NCBI GenBank assembly: GCA_019120395.1 | Contig: DWVD01000066.1 | Location: 1-34,193, forward strand | From: Candidatus Gemmiger faecigallinarum | Lineage (GTDB): Bacteria; Bacillota; Clostridia; Oscillospirales; Ruminococcaceae | Reading direction: 5' to 3' | DNA: 34,193 nucleotides | In this document: piece by piece, positions 1 to 7,970 of the stretch | How positions within the stretch are numbered: the stretch's first letter is position 1 | Layout: each line of letters begins with the position of its first letter | Notes under the pieces: model-generated | What the model saw: only the letters and a program-made list of their open reading frames with translations | Databases searched by the model: none | What the model was told of the DNA's origin: nothing | Program-made: the position numbers and the translations under genes

Positions 1-615
<615 letters not shown>

Positions 616-674
616 AAACATCCTCCTTGCAGGCGGAGCGGGGCGGGCGGCGCGGGCCGGGCCTTCCGTAGTAT

Positions 675-702
675 ACGATATCACACTAAAATCATACGAC
701 AA
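675..702 (-). promoter_or_regulatory. Weak candidate promoter for the malic enzyme
   Basis: The only AT-rich stretch between the CDF stop and the malic enzyme start. On the minus strand it reads TTGTCG (697-702), 16 bases, TATCGT (675-680). A TATACT lies at 670-675 but is 21 bases from the same -35. The match is modest and the alternative -10 shows the call is uncertain. Confidence 0.3.
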
Positions 703-727
703 ATTTGCCCAAATGTACAGCGCGGGT

Positions 728-1927
728 TCAGGTTTCCGGCGTCAGGTCGGCATACAGCTGCTCCAGCTGGATGACGCAGAAATGGTCGGGCCATTTCTGC
801 CGCACGGCGTCCCGCAGGGCGGTGAGCAGGTCGCGGCCGGCGTCGCTGCCCTTGGCAAAGTAGCGGGGCGGGGCGGCGCAGTCAAAAATGACGTTGGTGT
901 GGGTGGGGCCGGGCACGATGCGCAGGTCGTGGATGTTGATCTCCGGGTCGATGCCGCGGGCGGTCTCCTCCACAAATGTCCGCAGCTCGGCCACGTGGGG
1001 GTCGCCGGTCACCACCGGGTCAAAGTGGATGGTGGTCAGCAGGCCGTCGTTTGTGTAAAAATCCTTCTCCATGCGGTCGATCTCGTCGTGCATGGCCATC
1101 ACGTCGCCCTCAGCGGGCATTTCCAGGTGGAAGCTCACCAGCCGGTTGCCGGGGCCGTAGTCGTGGATCATCAGGTCGTGCAGGCCCAGCACGTCGGGGT
1201 AGGAGAGGGCTTTTTGCCGGATCTGCGCCACCAGCTCCGGGTCGGGCGCGGCGCCCAGGATGGGGTCCAGCGTGTCCCGCACCAGGCCGACGCCGCTGTA
1301 CAGGATGAACGCCGCCACCGCAAGCCCCATGATGCCGTCCAGCCGGTCAAAGCCGGTATAATAAGCCACGATGGAAGCGACCAGCACGGCGGCGGTGGAG
1401 ACGACGTCGTTGCGGCTGTCGGCTGCGGTGGCCAGCAGCGTTTCGGAATGGATGCGCCTGCCCACCGTGCGGTTGAAGGCGCTGAGCCACAGCTTGACCA
1501 GGATGGACGCCAGCAGCACTGCGGCCGACAGCCAGCTGAACTCCACCGGCGTGGGGGCCAGCGCCTTGGCCAGGCTTTCCTTGCCCAGTTCGATGCCGAT
1601 GACCAGGATCATCACCGACACCGCCAGCCCGGCCAGGTACTCGTACCGGGCGTGGCCGTAGGGGTGCTTCTGGTCGGCGGGCTTGCTGCCCAGCCGGAAC
1701 CCCACCAGGCTGACGATGTTGGAGCTGGCGTCGGACAGGTTGTTGATGGCGTCGGCGGTGATGGACAGGCTGCCGAACAGCGTGCCCACAATGAACTTGC
1801 CCAAAAACAACAGGACATTGCACACGATGCCCACGATGCAGGCCAGGTTGCCGCAGGCCGAGCGCACGGCCCGGTCGGCGGTGTTTTGCGCGTCCTTGAC
1901 AAAGGTGCGCAGCAGAAATTCGGTCAT
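728..1927 (-). CDS. Cation diffusion facilitator metal exporter, Mn-type signature
   Basis: CDF transporters export divalent metal ions across the membrane in exchange for protons. The 399-residue protein has about six membrane segments in the first 210 residues and a cytoplasmic C-terminal metal-sensing domain (about 215-300), followed by an extension of about 90 residues that is longer than in FieF-type proteins. Seen: TADAINNLSDASSNIVS in TM2 and KHPYGHARYEYLAGL in the following loop. The transport site appears to be N62-x3-D66 in TM2 and D170-x3-D174 in TM5 (AADSRND). Zinc transporters have HxxxD in TM5; the ND-DD arrangement is that of manganese exporters of the MntE group, so Mn(II) export is the inferred role. 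The ATG start is preceded by AAGGGAG. It follows purA and its terminator; no convincing promoter of its own is visible. Confidence 0.9.
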   Translation of the reverse strand: MTEFLLRTFVKDAQNTADRAVRSACGNLACIVGIVCNVLLFLGKFIVGTLFGSLSITADAINNLSDASSNIVSLVGFRLGSKPADQKHPYGHARYEYLAGLAVSVMILVIGIELGKESLAKALAPTPVEFSWLSAAVLLASILVKLWLSAFNRTVGRRIHSETLLATAADSRNDVVSTAAVLVASIVAYYTGFDRLDGIMGLAVAAFILYSGVGLVRDTLDPILGAAPDPELVAQIRQKALSYPDVLGLHDLMIHDYGPGNRLVSFHLEMPAEGDVMAMHDEIDRMEKDFYTNDGLLTTIHFDPVVTGDPHVAELRTFVEETARGIDPEINIHDLRIVPGPTHTNVIFDCAAPPRYFAKGSDAGRDLLTALRDAVRQKWPDHFCVIQLEQLYADLTPET

Positions 1928-2000
1928 GATACGATAACTCCCTTATCCCCTGATGCAAAACGATAAAAATGGACGGACGCCGCCCCGGCCGCCAAAGAAA

Positions 2001-2036
2001 CCCGCCGGGTTCGGGCAAAGGCCCTGACCCGGCGGG
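2001..2036 (-). terminator. Rho-independent terminator of purA
   Basis: A 10-bp perfect stem (CCCGCCGGGT at 2001-2010 with ACCCGGCGGG at 2027-2036) with a smaller GGGC/GCCC stem inside. On the minus strand it is followed by TTTCTTTGG. It lies 66 bases past the purA stop. Confidence 0.8.
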
Positions 2037-2102
2037 AAAGCGGTCTGGTTCAGCTGTCGGTGCGGCGCTTGCAGGTTTGCCCGCGCCAAAAGGCCGCCGT
2101 GC

Positions 2103-3392
2103 TCAGCGCACGATGCAGGCGTCGCGCTCCGGGCCGACCGAGATGTACTTGATCTTGCAGCCCACGGCCTTCTCGATGTAAGCCACGTAGTCCTGCGCGG
2201 CCTGGGGCAGGTCCTCGAACCGGCGCACGGCGGTGATGTCGCAGTGCCAGCCGGGCAGCGTTTCCACCACCGGCCGGGCGTCGTCCAGCGTCTTGCCCAT
2301 GGGGAACACGTCGGTAACGTTGCCGTCGGCCAGCTGGTAGCGGGCCACCACGGGGATCTGCTCCATATAATCCAGCACGTCCAGCAGGGTCAGCGCCAGC
2401 TCGTCGCAGCCCTGGCACTGCACGCCGTAGCGGCTGGCCACCACGTCAAAGGGACCCACCCGGCGGGGGCGGCCGGTGGCGGCGCCGTACTCGTGGCCAT
2501 GCTCACGCAGAACGTCCTTGTCGGCCTCGGTCATGGCCAGTTCGGCGGTGAAGGGGCCTTCGCCCACGCAGGAGGAGTACGCCTTCATGATGCCGATGGA
2601 CAGGTCCAGTTTGCGGCCGGGGATGCCCGCGCCGATGGGGGCATAAGCGCCAATCGTGTTGGAGCTGGAAGTGTAGGGGTAAATGCCGAAATCAATGTCC
2701 CGCAAAGCGCCCAGCTGGGCCTCGAACAGGATTTTCTTGCCGGCGTCGTCGGCCTTGGCCAGGTAGTCGCCCACGTTGCAGATGTAGGGGGCGAACACCT
2801 GGGCGTAATGCTGGCACCAGGCCCACATCTCGTCCACCGAGACAGGCTTCTGGCCGTAGATGCGCTCCATCGTCAGGTTTTTGGACTCGACGATGGTCTC
2901 CAGCCGCTTGCGCACGCCCGCGTCCATGTGCAGCAGGTCGCCCATGCGCAGCGTCTTTTTCATGAACTTGTCGCCGTAGGTGTAGGCGATGCCCCGCTTG
3001 GTGGAGCCGAACTGGGCGCCGGTGGCCGAAAGGCGCGCCTCCTCCAGCCCGTCCTGGTCCACATGGAAGGGCATGGTGATGGTGGCGCGGTCAGAAATTT
3101 TCAGGTTGTCGGGGCTGATGGCGATGCCCTGGCCGCGCAGGGTGTCGATCTCGCCTTCCAGGTGGTGGGGGTCGATGACCATACCGCCGCCCATGACGCA
3201 GACGACCTCCGGGCGCAGGATGCCGGAGGGGATCAGGTTCAAGACAAACTTGCCCCGCTCGTTTTTGACGGTGTGGCCGGCGTTGTCGCCGCCCTGGTAC
3301 CGGGCCACGATGTCGTAATCCTGGCTGAGCAGGTCGACCATGCGGCCCTTGCCCTCGTCGCCCCAGTTGATACCGGTGATTGCTGTCAACAT
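2103..3392 (-). CDS. purA: Adenylosuccinate synthetase
   Basis: Joins IMP and aspartate using GTP to form adenylosuccinate, the first committed step to AMP. The 429-residue length is full. Seen: the N-terminal P-loop-like NWGDEGKGRMVDLL (GWGDEGKGK in most homologues; Gly to Asn before Trp), the IMP-binding ARYQGGDNAGHTV, GGGMVIDPHHLEGEI, QFGSTKRGIAYTYGDKF, the switch/aspartate-loop region GAATGRPRRVGPFDVVASRYG, and the C-terminal ISVGPERDACIVR. ATG start with an AGAGG site about 11 bases upstream. It forms its own unit, with a strong promoter at 3506-3534, a leader of about 107 bases and a terminator at 2001-2036. No other purine synthesis gene is adjacent. Confidence 0.97.
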   Translation of the reverse strand: MLTAITGINWGDEGKGRMVDLLSQDYDIVARYQGGDNAGHTVKNERGKFVLNLIPSGILRPEVVCVMGGGMVIDPHHLEGEIDTLRGQGIAISPDNLKISDRATITMPFHVDQDGLEEARLSATGAQFGSTKRGIAYTYGDKFMKKTLRMGDLLHMDAGVRKRLETIVESKNLTMERIYGQKPVSVDEMWAWCQHYAQVFAPYICNVGDYLAKADDAGKKILFEAQLGALRDIDFGIYPYTSSSNTIGAYAPIGAGIPGRKLDLSIGIMKAYSSCVGEGPFTAELAMTEADKDVLREHGHEYGAATGRPRRVGPFDVVASRYGVQCQGCDELALTLLDVLDYMEQIPVVARYQLADGNVTDVFPMGKTLDDARPVVETLPGWHCDITAVRRFEDLPQAAQDYVAYIEKAVGCKIKYISVGPERDACIVR

Positions 3393-3419
3393 GGATATTC
3401 TACCTCTTTCAAAAGGTCA

Positions 3420-3443
3420 GGCGCGCAGCCTTTTCCGCGCGCC
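3420..3443 (-). other. Hairpin in the purA 5' leader
   Basis: A 7-bp perfect stem (GGCGCGC at 3420-3426, GCGCGCC at 3437-3443) with a 10-base loop, lying 27 bases upstream of the purA start in the predicted mRNA. It is followed by TGACCTTTTG, so it could act as a weak terminator or simply structure the leader. I see no purine riboswitch core. Confidence 0.4.
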
Positions 3444-3505
3444 CTGCGCGGGATCCGCTGCTGCGCCGGGCGCCGCGGATTGCCGCCGCGCCCAGTAACG
3501 CAAAC

Positions 3506-3534
3506 ATTATAACAAATCCTGCCCCAAATGCCAA
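3506..3534 (-). promoter_or_regulatory. purA promoter
   Basis: On the minus strand TTGGCA (3529-3534), exactly 17 bases, TATAAT (3506-3511). The predicted start near 3499 gives a leader of about 107 bases before the purA ATG. Confidence 0.85.
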
Positions 3535-3594
3535 TGGTTTGGGCAAAAATCGGCAGGGAAAACGGGGCGCGGCGGCGCGCCGCCGGCAGCCGGG

Positions 3595-3816
3595 TCAGTT
3601 TTTGCGCTCCGGCGGATGGGGGCGGCCCACGCCGTGGCGGGTGCCGTCCGGCTCCACAATGACGATGCGGTCCATCTGGGCGCGGAAGTTTTTGCGCACC
3701 GCCTCCAGATATTCCTGGCGCAGGGCGTTGCGCTCGGCAAGCTCCTCGGGGGTCAGCGGGCCGGCCTTGGCTTTGCGGGCAAGCTCGTTGATGCGGTCGA
3801 TTTTGGCTCTGTCCAT
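3595..3816 (-). CDS. DUF896 family small cytosolic protein (YnzC-like)
   Basis: A 73-residue protein of the DUF896 family, whose Bacillus member YnzC is a small helical-hairpin protein of unknown biochemical role. Seen: [20 protein letters not shown], then [38 protein letters not shown], which follows the family pattern of an N-terminal helical pair with the LTxEExxEQxxLRxxYl core and a conserved hydrophobic plus charged tail. The start was chosen at the ATG with AAGGGAGC 9 bases upstream; the frame stays open for another 45 codons upstream, but that part is upstream of a good ribosome site and resembles nothing. It has its own promoter (3882-3910) and is divergent from the FKBP lipoprotein. 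Confidence 0.88.
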   Translation of the reverse strand: MDRAKIDRINELARKAKAGPLTPEELAERNALRQEYLEAVRKNFRAQMDRIVIVEPDGTRHGVGRPHPPERKN

Positions 3817-3881
3817 GGTAAAATGCTCCCTTGGTTTGGATTTTCCCGGCCGGCTCCGGCAGGGCGGGGCGGCACAATTCC

Positions 3882-3910
3882 AGTGTAGCACAAGGCGGCG
3901 CGGCCTGCAA
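3882..3910 (-). promoter_or_regulatory. Promoter of the DUF896 gene
   Basis: Minus strand: TTGCAG (3905-3910), 17 bases, TACACT (3882-3887), with a TGC directly before the -10 (extended -10). About 60 bases of leader precede the ATG. Confidence 0.7.
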
Positions 3911-3944
3911 ACGGCAAAAGTTGCGGCCGGCGCCGTTTTGGCAC

Positions 3945-3973
3945 TGTACATTTCGGCCGCCCTGTTGTATAAT
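3945..3973 (+). promoter_or_regulatory. Promoter of the FKBP lipoprotein gene
   Basis: TGTACA (3945-3950), 17 bases, TATAAT (3968-3973). The -10 is perfect and the -35 matches four of six. It is back to back with the DUF896 promoter, the two -35 boxes 34 bases apart. Confidence 0.7.
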
Positions 3974-4054
3974 AAAATCTATTGCAGTAAAAGCGCCGAA
4001 CGGGCAGGCCGGAGAAAAGGGCCGTCCGGGCGCTGAAAAAGTAAGGAGATACAC

Positions 4055-5257
4055 ATGAAACGCAAACATTCCCTTCGTGCCGGCGCGCTGGTGCTGGCCG
4101 CGGCCATGGCCGCCATGCTGGCCGGCTGCTCTCAGGACGCTTCTTCGGAAAGCGGCGCCGCCACCGACGAGGCCGCTTCCTCGACGACGGAGCAGGCCAC
4201 CGGAGAGTCCGCCACCGACGAGTCCGCCGCGGACCCCTACGCCTATCTGTCCAGCTTCAGCTTCAGCGACGGCTTTGACGACAACGGCTATCTGAACGGC
4301 GTTACCGCGCTGGATTATGTCACCCTGCCCGACAATTACAACGCCATGACCGTTCCCGCCGGCACTGACGAGGTCAGCGACGAGGAAGTCACCGACTACA
4401 TCAACACCAACATCCTGTCCAGCTTCAGCACCACCGAGCAGGTCACCGACCGCGCCGCCGAGATGGGCGACACCGTCAACATCGACTATGTGGGCTCGGT
4501 GGACGGCGTCGAGTTTGACGGCGGCTCCGCCCAGGGCTACAACATTGTGCTGGGCTCCGGCAGCTTTATCGACGATTTTGAGGACCAGATCGCCGGCCAT
4601 ACCCCCGGCGAGACCTTTGACGTGACCGTCACCTTCCCCGACCCCTACAAGAACAACCCCGACCTGGCCGGCAAGGAAGCGGTGTTTGTGACCACGCTGA
4701 ACTATATCTCCGAGTCCGTCCTGCCGGAACTGACCGACGACTGGGTGGTGGAGAACATCAACCCCTATATGCAGCTGACCACGGTGGACGACCTGCGCAG
4801 CTACGTGCATGAGCAGATGGTCTACTCCAATATGAGCAACGCCATCTATCAGCAGCTGCTGGATACCACCACCTTTGCCGAATTCCCCGAGAGCGCCACC
4901 ACCTATTTCAACGACAGCTTCCTGTATACCTACTACACCTACGCGGCCGGCTACGGCATGGGCCTGGACGAGATGCTGTCCGCCATGGGCTACACCGACG
5001 CCGACACGCTGCTGGGTATGGCCCAAAGCTCCATCGAGAGCACCTGCCGCCAGGCGATGCTGGTGCAGGCCATTGCCGAGAAGGAGGGCATCGTGGTGGA
5101 TGACGCCACCTACGACGCCAACGTGTCCGACGTGCTGAACACCAGCGAGACGGACAGCTACGTGGACGCCTACGGCAAAAACTATATCCGCACCAACATC
5201 CTGCAGACCCTGGTCATGGACCAGCTGGTGGCCAACGCCACCGTGGCCGAGGCGTAA
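4055..5257 (+). CDS. Secreted lipoprotein with FKBP-type prolyl isomerase domain, trigger-factor-like
   Basis: Likely an extracytoplasmic foldase anchored to the outer face of the membrane. Seen: a basic N-terminus (MKRKHSLR), an alanine-rich hydrophobic segment and a lipobox LAGC with the lipidated Cys at 25; an Ser/Thr/Ala/Glu-rich linker (26-60); an FKBP domain at about 137-217 (MGDTVNIDYVGSVDGVEFDG, GSGSFIDDFEDQIAGHTPGE, FPDPYKNNPDLAGKEAVF); then a helical C-terminal region to residue 400 that contains the ELTDDWV motif seen after the FKBP domain in trigger factor. The ribosome-binding domain of real trigger factor is missing and replaced by the signal and linker, so this is not the ribosomal chaperone, although automatic annotation often calls it tig. 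The mature part is very acidic. RBS AAGGAG, 8 bases before the ATG. Monocistronic, with terminator at 5285-5328. Confidence 0.88.
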   Translation: MKRKHSLRAGALVLAAAMAAMLAGCSQDASSESGAATDEAASSTTEQATGESATDESAADPYAYLSSFSFSDGFDDNGYLNGVTALDYVTLPDNYNAMTVPAGTDEVSDEEVTDYINTNILSSFSTTEQVTDRAAEMGDTVNIDYVGSVDGVEFDGGSAQGYNIVLGSGSFIDDFEDQIAGHTPGETFDVTVTFPDPYKNNPDLAGKEAVFVTTLNYISESVLPELTDDWVVENINPYMQLTTVDDLRSYVHEQMVYSNMSNAIYQQLLDTTTFAEFPESATTYFNDSFLYTYYTYAAGYGMGLDEMLSAMGYTDADTLLGMAQSSIESTCRQAMLVQAIAEKEGIVVDDATYDANVSDVLNTSETDSYVDAYGKNYIRTNILQTLVMDQLVANATVAEA

Positions 5258-5284
5258 GCCGCGGCAGAGCGCACAGGATCCCGG

Positions 5285-5328
5285 GCCGCCGCCTTTCCCC
5301 GCTGACAGGGAGGGGCGGCGGCTTTTTT
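5285..5328 (+). terminator. Terminator of the FKBP lipoprotein gene
   Basis: A 9-bp GCCGCCGCC/GGCGGCGGC stem (5285-5293 with 5314-5322) directly followed by six T (5323-5328), 28 bases after the stop codon. Confidence 0.9.
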
Positions 5329-5335
5329 GCGCCAC

Positions 5336-5371
5336 GGCCGCCCCCGCCGGCGCTTGCCCGGCGGGGCGGCC
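5336..5371. repeat. GC-rich inverted repeat overlapping the -35 of the sucrose regulator gene
   Basis: Arms of 15 and 14 bases (5336-5350 and 5358-5371), complementary except for one bulged C, around a 7-base loop. No T-run follows on either strand. The -35 TTGCCC at 5354-5359 sits in the loop and right arm. It may be a back-up termination hairpin or a protein site. Confidence 0.55.
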
Positions 5372-5382
5372 TCTGCTATACT
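5354..5382 (+). promoter_or_regulatory. Promoter of the LacI-type sucrose regulator
   Basis: TTGCCC (5354-5359), 17 bases, TATACT (5377-5382) with TGC immediately before the -10. The ATG is 40 bases downstream of the -10. Confidence 0.75.
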
Positions 5383-5391
5383 GGAAGCATC

Positions 5392-5405
5392 TGAAACCGA
5401 TCCCA
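5392..5405 (+). promoter_or_regulatory. Candidate operator O1 for the LacI-type regulator (autoregulation)
   Basis: TGAAACCGATCCCA, an imperfect palindrome centred on CG as is usual for LacI-family sites. It lies just downstream of the predicted transcription start. The core TGAAACCGAT recurs exactly at 6446-6455, and its relative TGAAATCGGTTCCA is in front of the PTS gene. Confidence 0.55.
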
Positions 5406-5421
5406 CAGGAGGCGCCGTCCC

Positions 5422-6438
5422 ATGAACATTACCGAGATCGCCCGGCTGGCGGGCGTGTCCAAGACAGCGGTCAGCCGTTATTTCAACGGCGGCTATCTCA
5501 GCGCCGAAAAGCGCGCCGCCATTGCCGCCGTGGTGGAGCAGACCGGCTACGTGCCCAGCCAGCAGGCCCGCACGCTGCGCACCCGCCGCACCCGGCAGGT
5601 GGGCGTGGTCATGCCCCGCCTGAGCAGCGAGAGCACCGCCCGCGTGGTGGACGGCATCAGCCTGGCGCTGGCGGACAAGGGCTACCAGCTGCTGCTGGCC
5701 AACACCGCCAACGACCCCGCCCGCGAGGTGGAATACCTGGACACCTTCCGCCGCAGCGGGGTGGACGGGGTGCTGTTTCTGGCCAGCATTTTTACCCCGG
5801 AGCACCGGGCGGTCTTGCAGAGCATGCACCTGCCGGTGGTCATCATCGCCCAGAAGTACGAGGGGTACAGCTGCGTCTACCACGACGACTACGGCGCGGC
5901 GAGGGCGGTCACCGGGCTGCTGCTGCGCCGGGGCAGCAAGCGGCCGGTGTACATCGGCGTCACCGCGCGGGACCACGCCGCCGGCTATGCCCGCCACCAG
6001 GGCTACCTGGACGCGCTGAAAGAGGCGGGCAGGCCGCCCCGCGCGGAGGATATGTTCCTGGCCCAGTTCACGATGGAATCCGGCTACCGGCAGGCCCGCG
6101 CAATGCTGGACGCCGGCCGCCGCCCGGACGGCATTTTCTGCGCCACCGACACCATCGCCGTGGGGGCCATGCAGGCCTGCCGCGAGGCCGGCCTGACCGT
6201 GGGGCGGGACGTGCTGGTGGCGGGCATCGGGGATTCGGCCATCGGGCGGGTGGCGGCCGTGCCGCTGACCAGCGCCCACCTGCACTACAAGACCAGCGGG
6301 CAGGAGGCCGCCCAGCTGCTGCTCAACCTGATGCGCCGCCAGGGGGCCGGCACCCGCGCCATCCAGCTGGGGTTTGAGGTGGTGGAGCGCCAGTCCACCG
6401 CCGCCGTGCTGGGCGCCCAGCCGGGGCCGGAAATATGA
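5422..6438 (+). CDS. scrR: LacI-family transcriptional regulator of the sucrose operon (ScrR-like)
   Basis: A DNA-binding repressor expected to sense a sugar or sugar phosphate and control the PTS and hydrolase genes behind it. The 338-residue length is standard. Seen: the N-terminal helix-turn-helix (MNITEIARLAGVSKTAVSRYFNGG, residues 1-24), hinge region (about 46-60), then a periplasmic-binding-protein-like effector domain beginning at QVGVVMPRLSS, including SGVDGVLFLAS, PVVIIAQ, DDYGAARAVTGLLLRRG, DGIFCATDTIAVGAMQACREAGLTVGRDVLVAGIGDS and the final LTSAHLHYKTSGQEAAQLLLNL. The recognition helix sequence TAVSRYFN is that of ScrR-type regulators. The ATG is preceded by AGGAGG. Identification with sucrose rests on the next two genes; the actual effector is inferred. 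Confidence 0.9.
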   Translation: MNITEIARLAGVSKTAVSRYFNGGYLSAEKRAAIAAVVEQTGYVPSQQARTLRTRRTRQVGVVMPRLSSESTARVVDGISLALADKGYQLLLANTANDPAREVEYLDTFRRSGVDGVLFLASIFTPEHRAVLQSMHLPVVIIAQKYEGYSCVYHDDYGAARAVTGLLLRRGSKRPVYIGVTARDHAAGYARHQGYLDALKEAGRPPRAEDMFLAQFTMESGYRQARAMLDAGRRPDGIFCATDTIAVGAMQACREAGLTVGRDVLVAGIGDSAIGRVAAVPLTSAHLHYKTSGQEAAQLLLNLMRRQGAGTRAIQLGFEVVERQSTAAVLGAQPGPEI

Positions 6439-6459
6439 AACCATGTGAAACCGATAGCG
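6436..6459 (+). promoter_or_regulatory. Tandem TGAAACC half-sites, candidate operator O2
   Basis: TGAAACCATG (6436-6445) and TGAAACCGAT (6446-6455) in direct repeat with a period of 10 bases, about one helical turn. The stop codon of the regulator gene is the TGA of the first copy. The second copy repeats the core of O1. Confidence 0.5.
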
Positions 6460-6489
6460 TTTGCCCCGAAATCTCGTCCCATCCGTCAA

Positions 6490-6518
6490 TAGACTGCACC
6501 ATGTATCCATGCTAAAAT
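6490..6518 (+). promoter_or_regulatory. Promoter of the sucrose PTS-hydrolase operon
   Basis: TAGACT (6490-6495), 17 bases, TAAAAT (6513-6518), with TGC before the -10, an extended -10 that would offset the weak -35. The predicted start near 6525 lies directly before operator O3. Confidence 0.6.
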
Positions 6519-6532
6519 TGGTTCCGTAAGGA

Positions 6533-6556
6533 TGAAATCGGTTCCATGCGGAACCG
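6533..6556 (+). promoter_or_regulatory. Candidate operator O3 and inverted repeat before scrA
   Basis: TGAAATCGGTTCCA (6533-6546) matches its own reverse complement at 10 of 14 positions around a central CG. Its right half, CGGTTCC (6539-6545), also pairs perfectly with GGAACCG (6550-6556) across a 4-base loop, and a further GGTTCC is at 6520-6525. The position, just after the start of transcription, suits repression. Confidence 0.6.
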
Positions 6557-6581
6557 CTTGCGGACACAAGGAGGATCGAGT

Positions 6582-7970
6582 ATGGATTACAAGCAGACAG
6601 CACTGGACATTTTGAAAGCGGTGGGCGGCCGGGAAAACCTGGTCAGCGCGGCCCACTGCGCCACCCGCCTGCGTTTGGTGATCGCGGACAACGCCAAATG
6701 CGACAAAAAGGCCGTCGAGAACGTGGACGGCGTCAAGGGCGTGTTTGAGGCTTCCGGCCAGCTGCAGATCATCATCGGCACCGGCACCGTCAACAAGGTC
6801 TACGACGAGTTCGTGGCCGCCGCCGGCATCGAGGCCGCCACCACCGCCGAGGTCAAGCAGGCGGCCGCCAGCAAGGCGCCCTGGTACAAGCAGGCCATCA
6901 AGACGCTGGGCGACGTGTTTGTGCCCATCATCCCGGCCATCGTCGCCAGCGGCCTGCTGATGGGCCTGCTGGAAGGCTTTGCCAACGTGTTCCCCGGCCT
7001 GACCGAAAACGGCACCTACACCATCATCCACCTGTTCAGCAACGCGGCCTTCACCTTCCTGCCCATCCTGATCGGCACCAGCGCGGCCAAGGTGTTCGGC
7101 GGCAACCAGTACCTGGGCGCGGTCATCGGCATGATCATGATCCACCCCGACCTGGTCAACGCCTGGAACGTGGCCACCGCGGCCGAGATCCCCACCGCCG
7201 AGGCCTGGTTCGGCCTGTACAGCATCGACCTGGTGGGCTACCAGGGCCATGTGATCCCGGTCATCATCGCCGTGTGGGTCATGTGCTTTATCGAAAAACG
7301 GCTGCACAAGATCGTACCCGAAATGATCGACCTGTTCGTCACCCCGCTGGTCAGCGTGGTGGTCACCGGCTACCTGACGCTGACCGTCATCGGCCCGGTG
7401 TTCGGCCAGGTGGAAAACTGGGTGCTGGATGCGGTGCAGGCGCTGATCGGCCTGCCCTTCGGCCTGGGCTCCGCCCTGTGCGGCGCCATTTATGCCCCCA
7501 CCGTCGTGGCGGGCGTCCACCACATGTACAACGCGCTGGAGGCCGGCATGCTCAGCGCCACCGGCTTTGATACCTGGATGCCCATTGCCAGCGCCGCCAA
7601 CGTGGCCCAGGGCGCCGCCGCCCTTGCCTTTGCGCTGCGCACCCGTGACGCCAAGCTGAAAAACATGGCCTTCCCGGCCTCCCTCAGCGCCTTCCTGGGC
7701 ATCACCGAGCCTGCCATCTTCGGCGTCAATATGCGGTTCTTCAAGCCTTTCGTCGCCGGCATCCTGGGCGGCGCGGCGGGCGCGCTGGTGGCCGGCTGGC
7801 TGCATGTCAGCTCCACCGCCTACGGCATCACCGGCGTGTTCGGCATCCTGATCACCACCCACAACCTGCCGCAGTACCTGCTCAGCATCGCGGTGGCCTT
7901 TGCGGTCGCCTTCCTGGTCACCATGCTGATCTACCGCGACGACAAAAAGGAGACGGCGAACCATGGCTGA
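6582..7970 (+). CDS. scrA: Sucrose-type PTS transporter, EIIBC components
   Basis: Imports and phosphorylates a sugar, most likely sucrose, to sucrose-6-phosphate using phosphate from HPr through an EIIA protein. 462 residues. Seen: the EIIB domain (1-80) with the phosphorylated cysteine C26 in AAHCATRLRL and the FEASGQLQIIIGTGTVNKVYDEF segment; a linker rich in Ala; the EIIC domain (about 105-455) with GDVFVPIIPAIVASGLLMGL, GVHHMYNALE and the GITEPAIFGVN motif conserved in glucose/sucrose-family EIIC. No EIIA domain follows, so the EIIA must come from another protein. The frame extends 12 codons upstream, but the ATG at 6582 has AAGGAGG 7 bases before it and gives the family N-terminus. The stop overlaps the start of scrB by 8 bases (ATGGCTGA), so the two are translationally coupled. 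Confidence 0.93.
   Translation: MDYKQTALDILKAVGGRENLVSAAHCATRLRLVIADNAKCDKKAVENVDGVKGVFEASGQLQIIIGTGTVNKVYDEFVAAAGIEAATTAEVKQAAASKAPWYKQAIKTLGDVFVPIIPAIVASGLLMGLLEGFANVFPGLTENGTYTIIHLFSNAAFTFLPILIGTSAAKVFGGNQYLGAVIGMIMIHPDLVNAWNVATAAEIPTAEAWFGLYSIDLVGYQGHVIPVIIAVWVMCFIEKRLHKIVPEMIDLFVTPLVSVVVTGYLTLTVIGPVFGQVENWVLDAVQALIGLPFGLGSALCGAIYAPTVVAGVHHMYNALEAGMLSATGFDTWMPIASAANVAQGAAALAFALRTRDAKLKNMAFPASLSAFLGITEPAIFGVNMRFFKPFVAGILGGAAGALVAGWLHVSSTAYGITGVFGILITTHNLPQYLLSIAVAFAVAFLVTMLIYRDDKKETANHG

Noticed and set aside
3542-3594. Terminator for the DUF896 gene
   Set aside because: GGCGG/CCGCC with a CGCG loop and a TTTT nine bases on is present, but the stem is short and the spacing is poor, so it is not listed as a terminator.
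3386-5335. Open frame of 649 codons on the minus strand opposite the FKBP lipoprotein
   Set aside because: Shadow of the lipoprotein gene and purA leader, with His/Gly/Val-rich low-complexity sequence and no RBS; DUF896 lies in a different frame within the same stretch.
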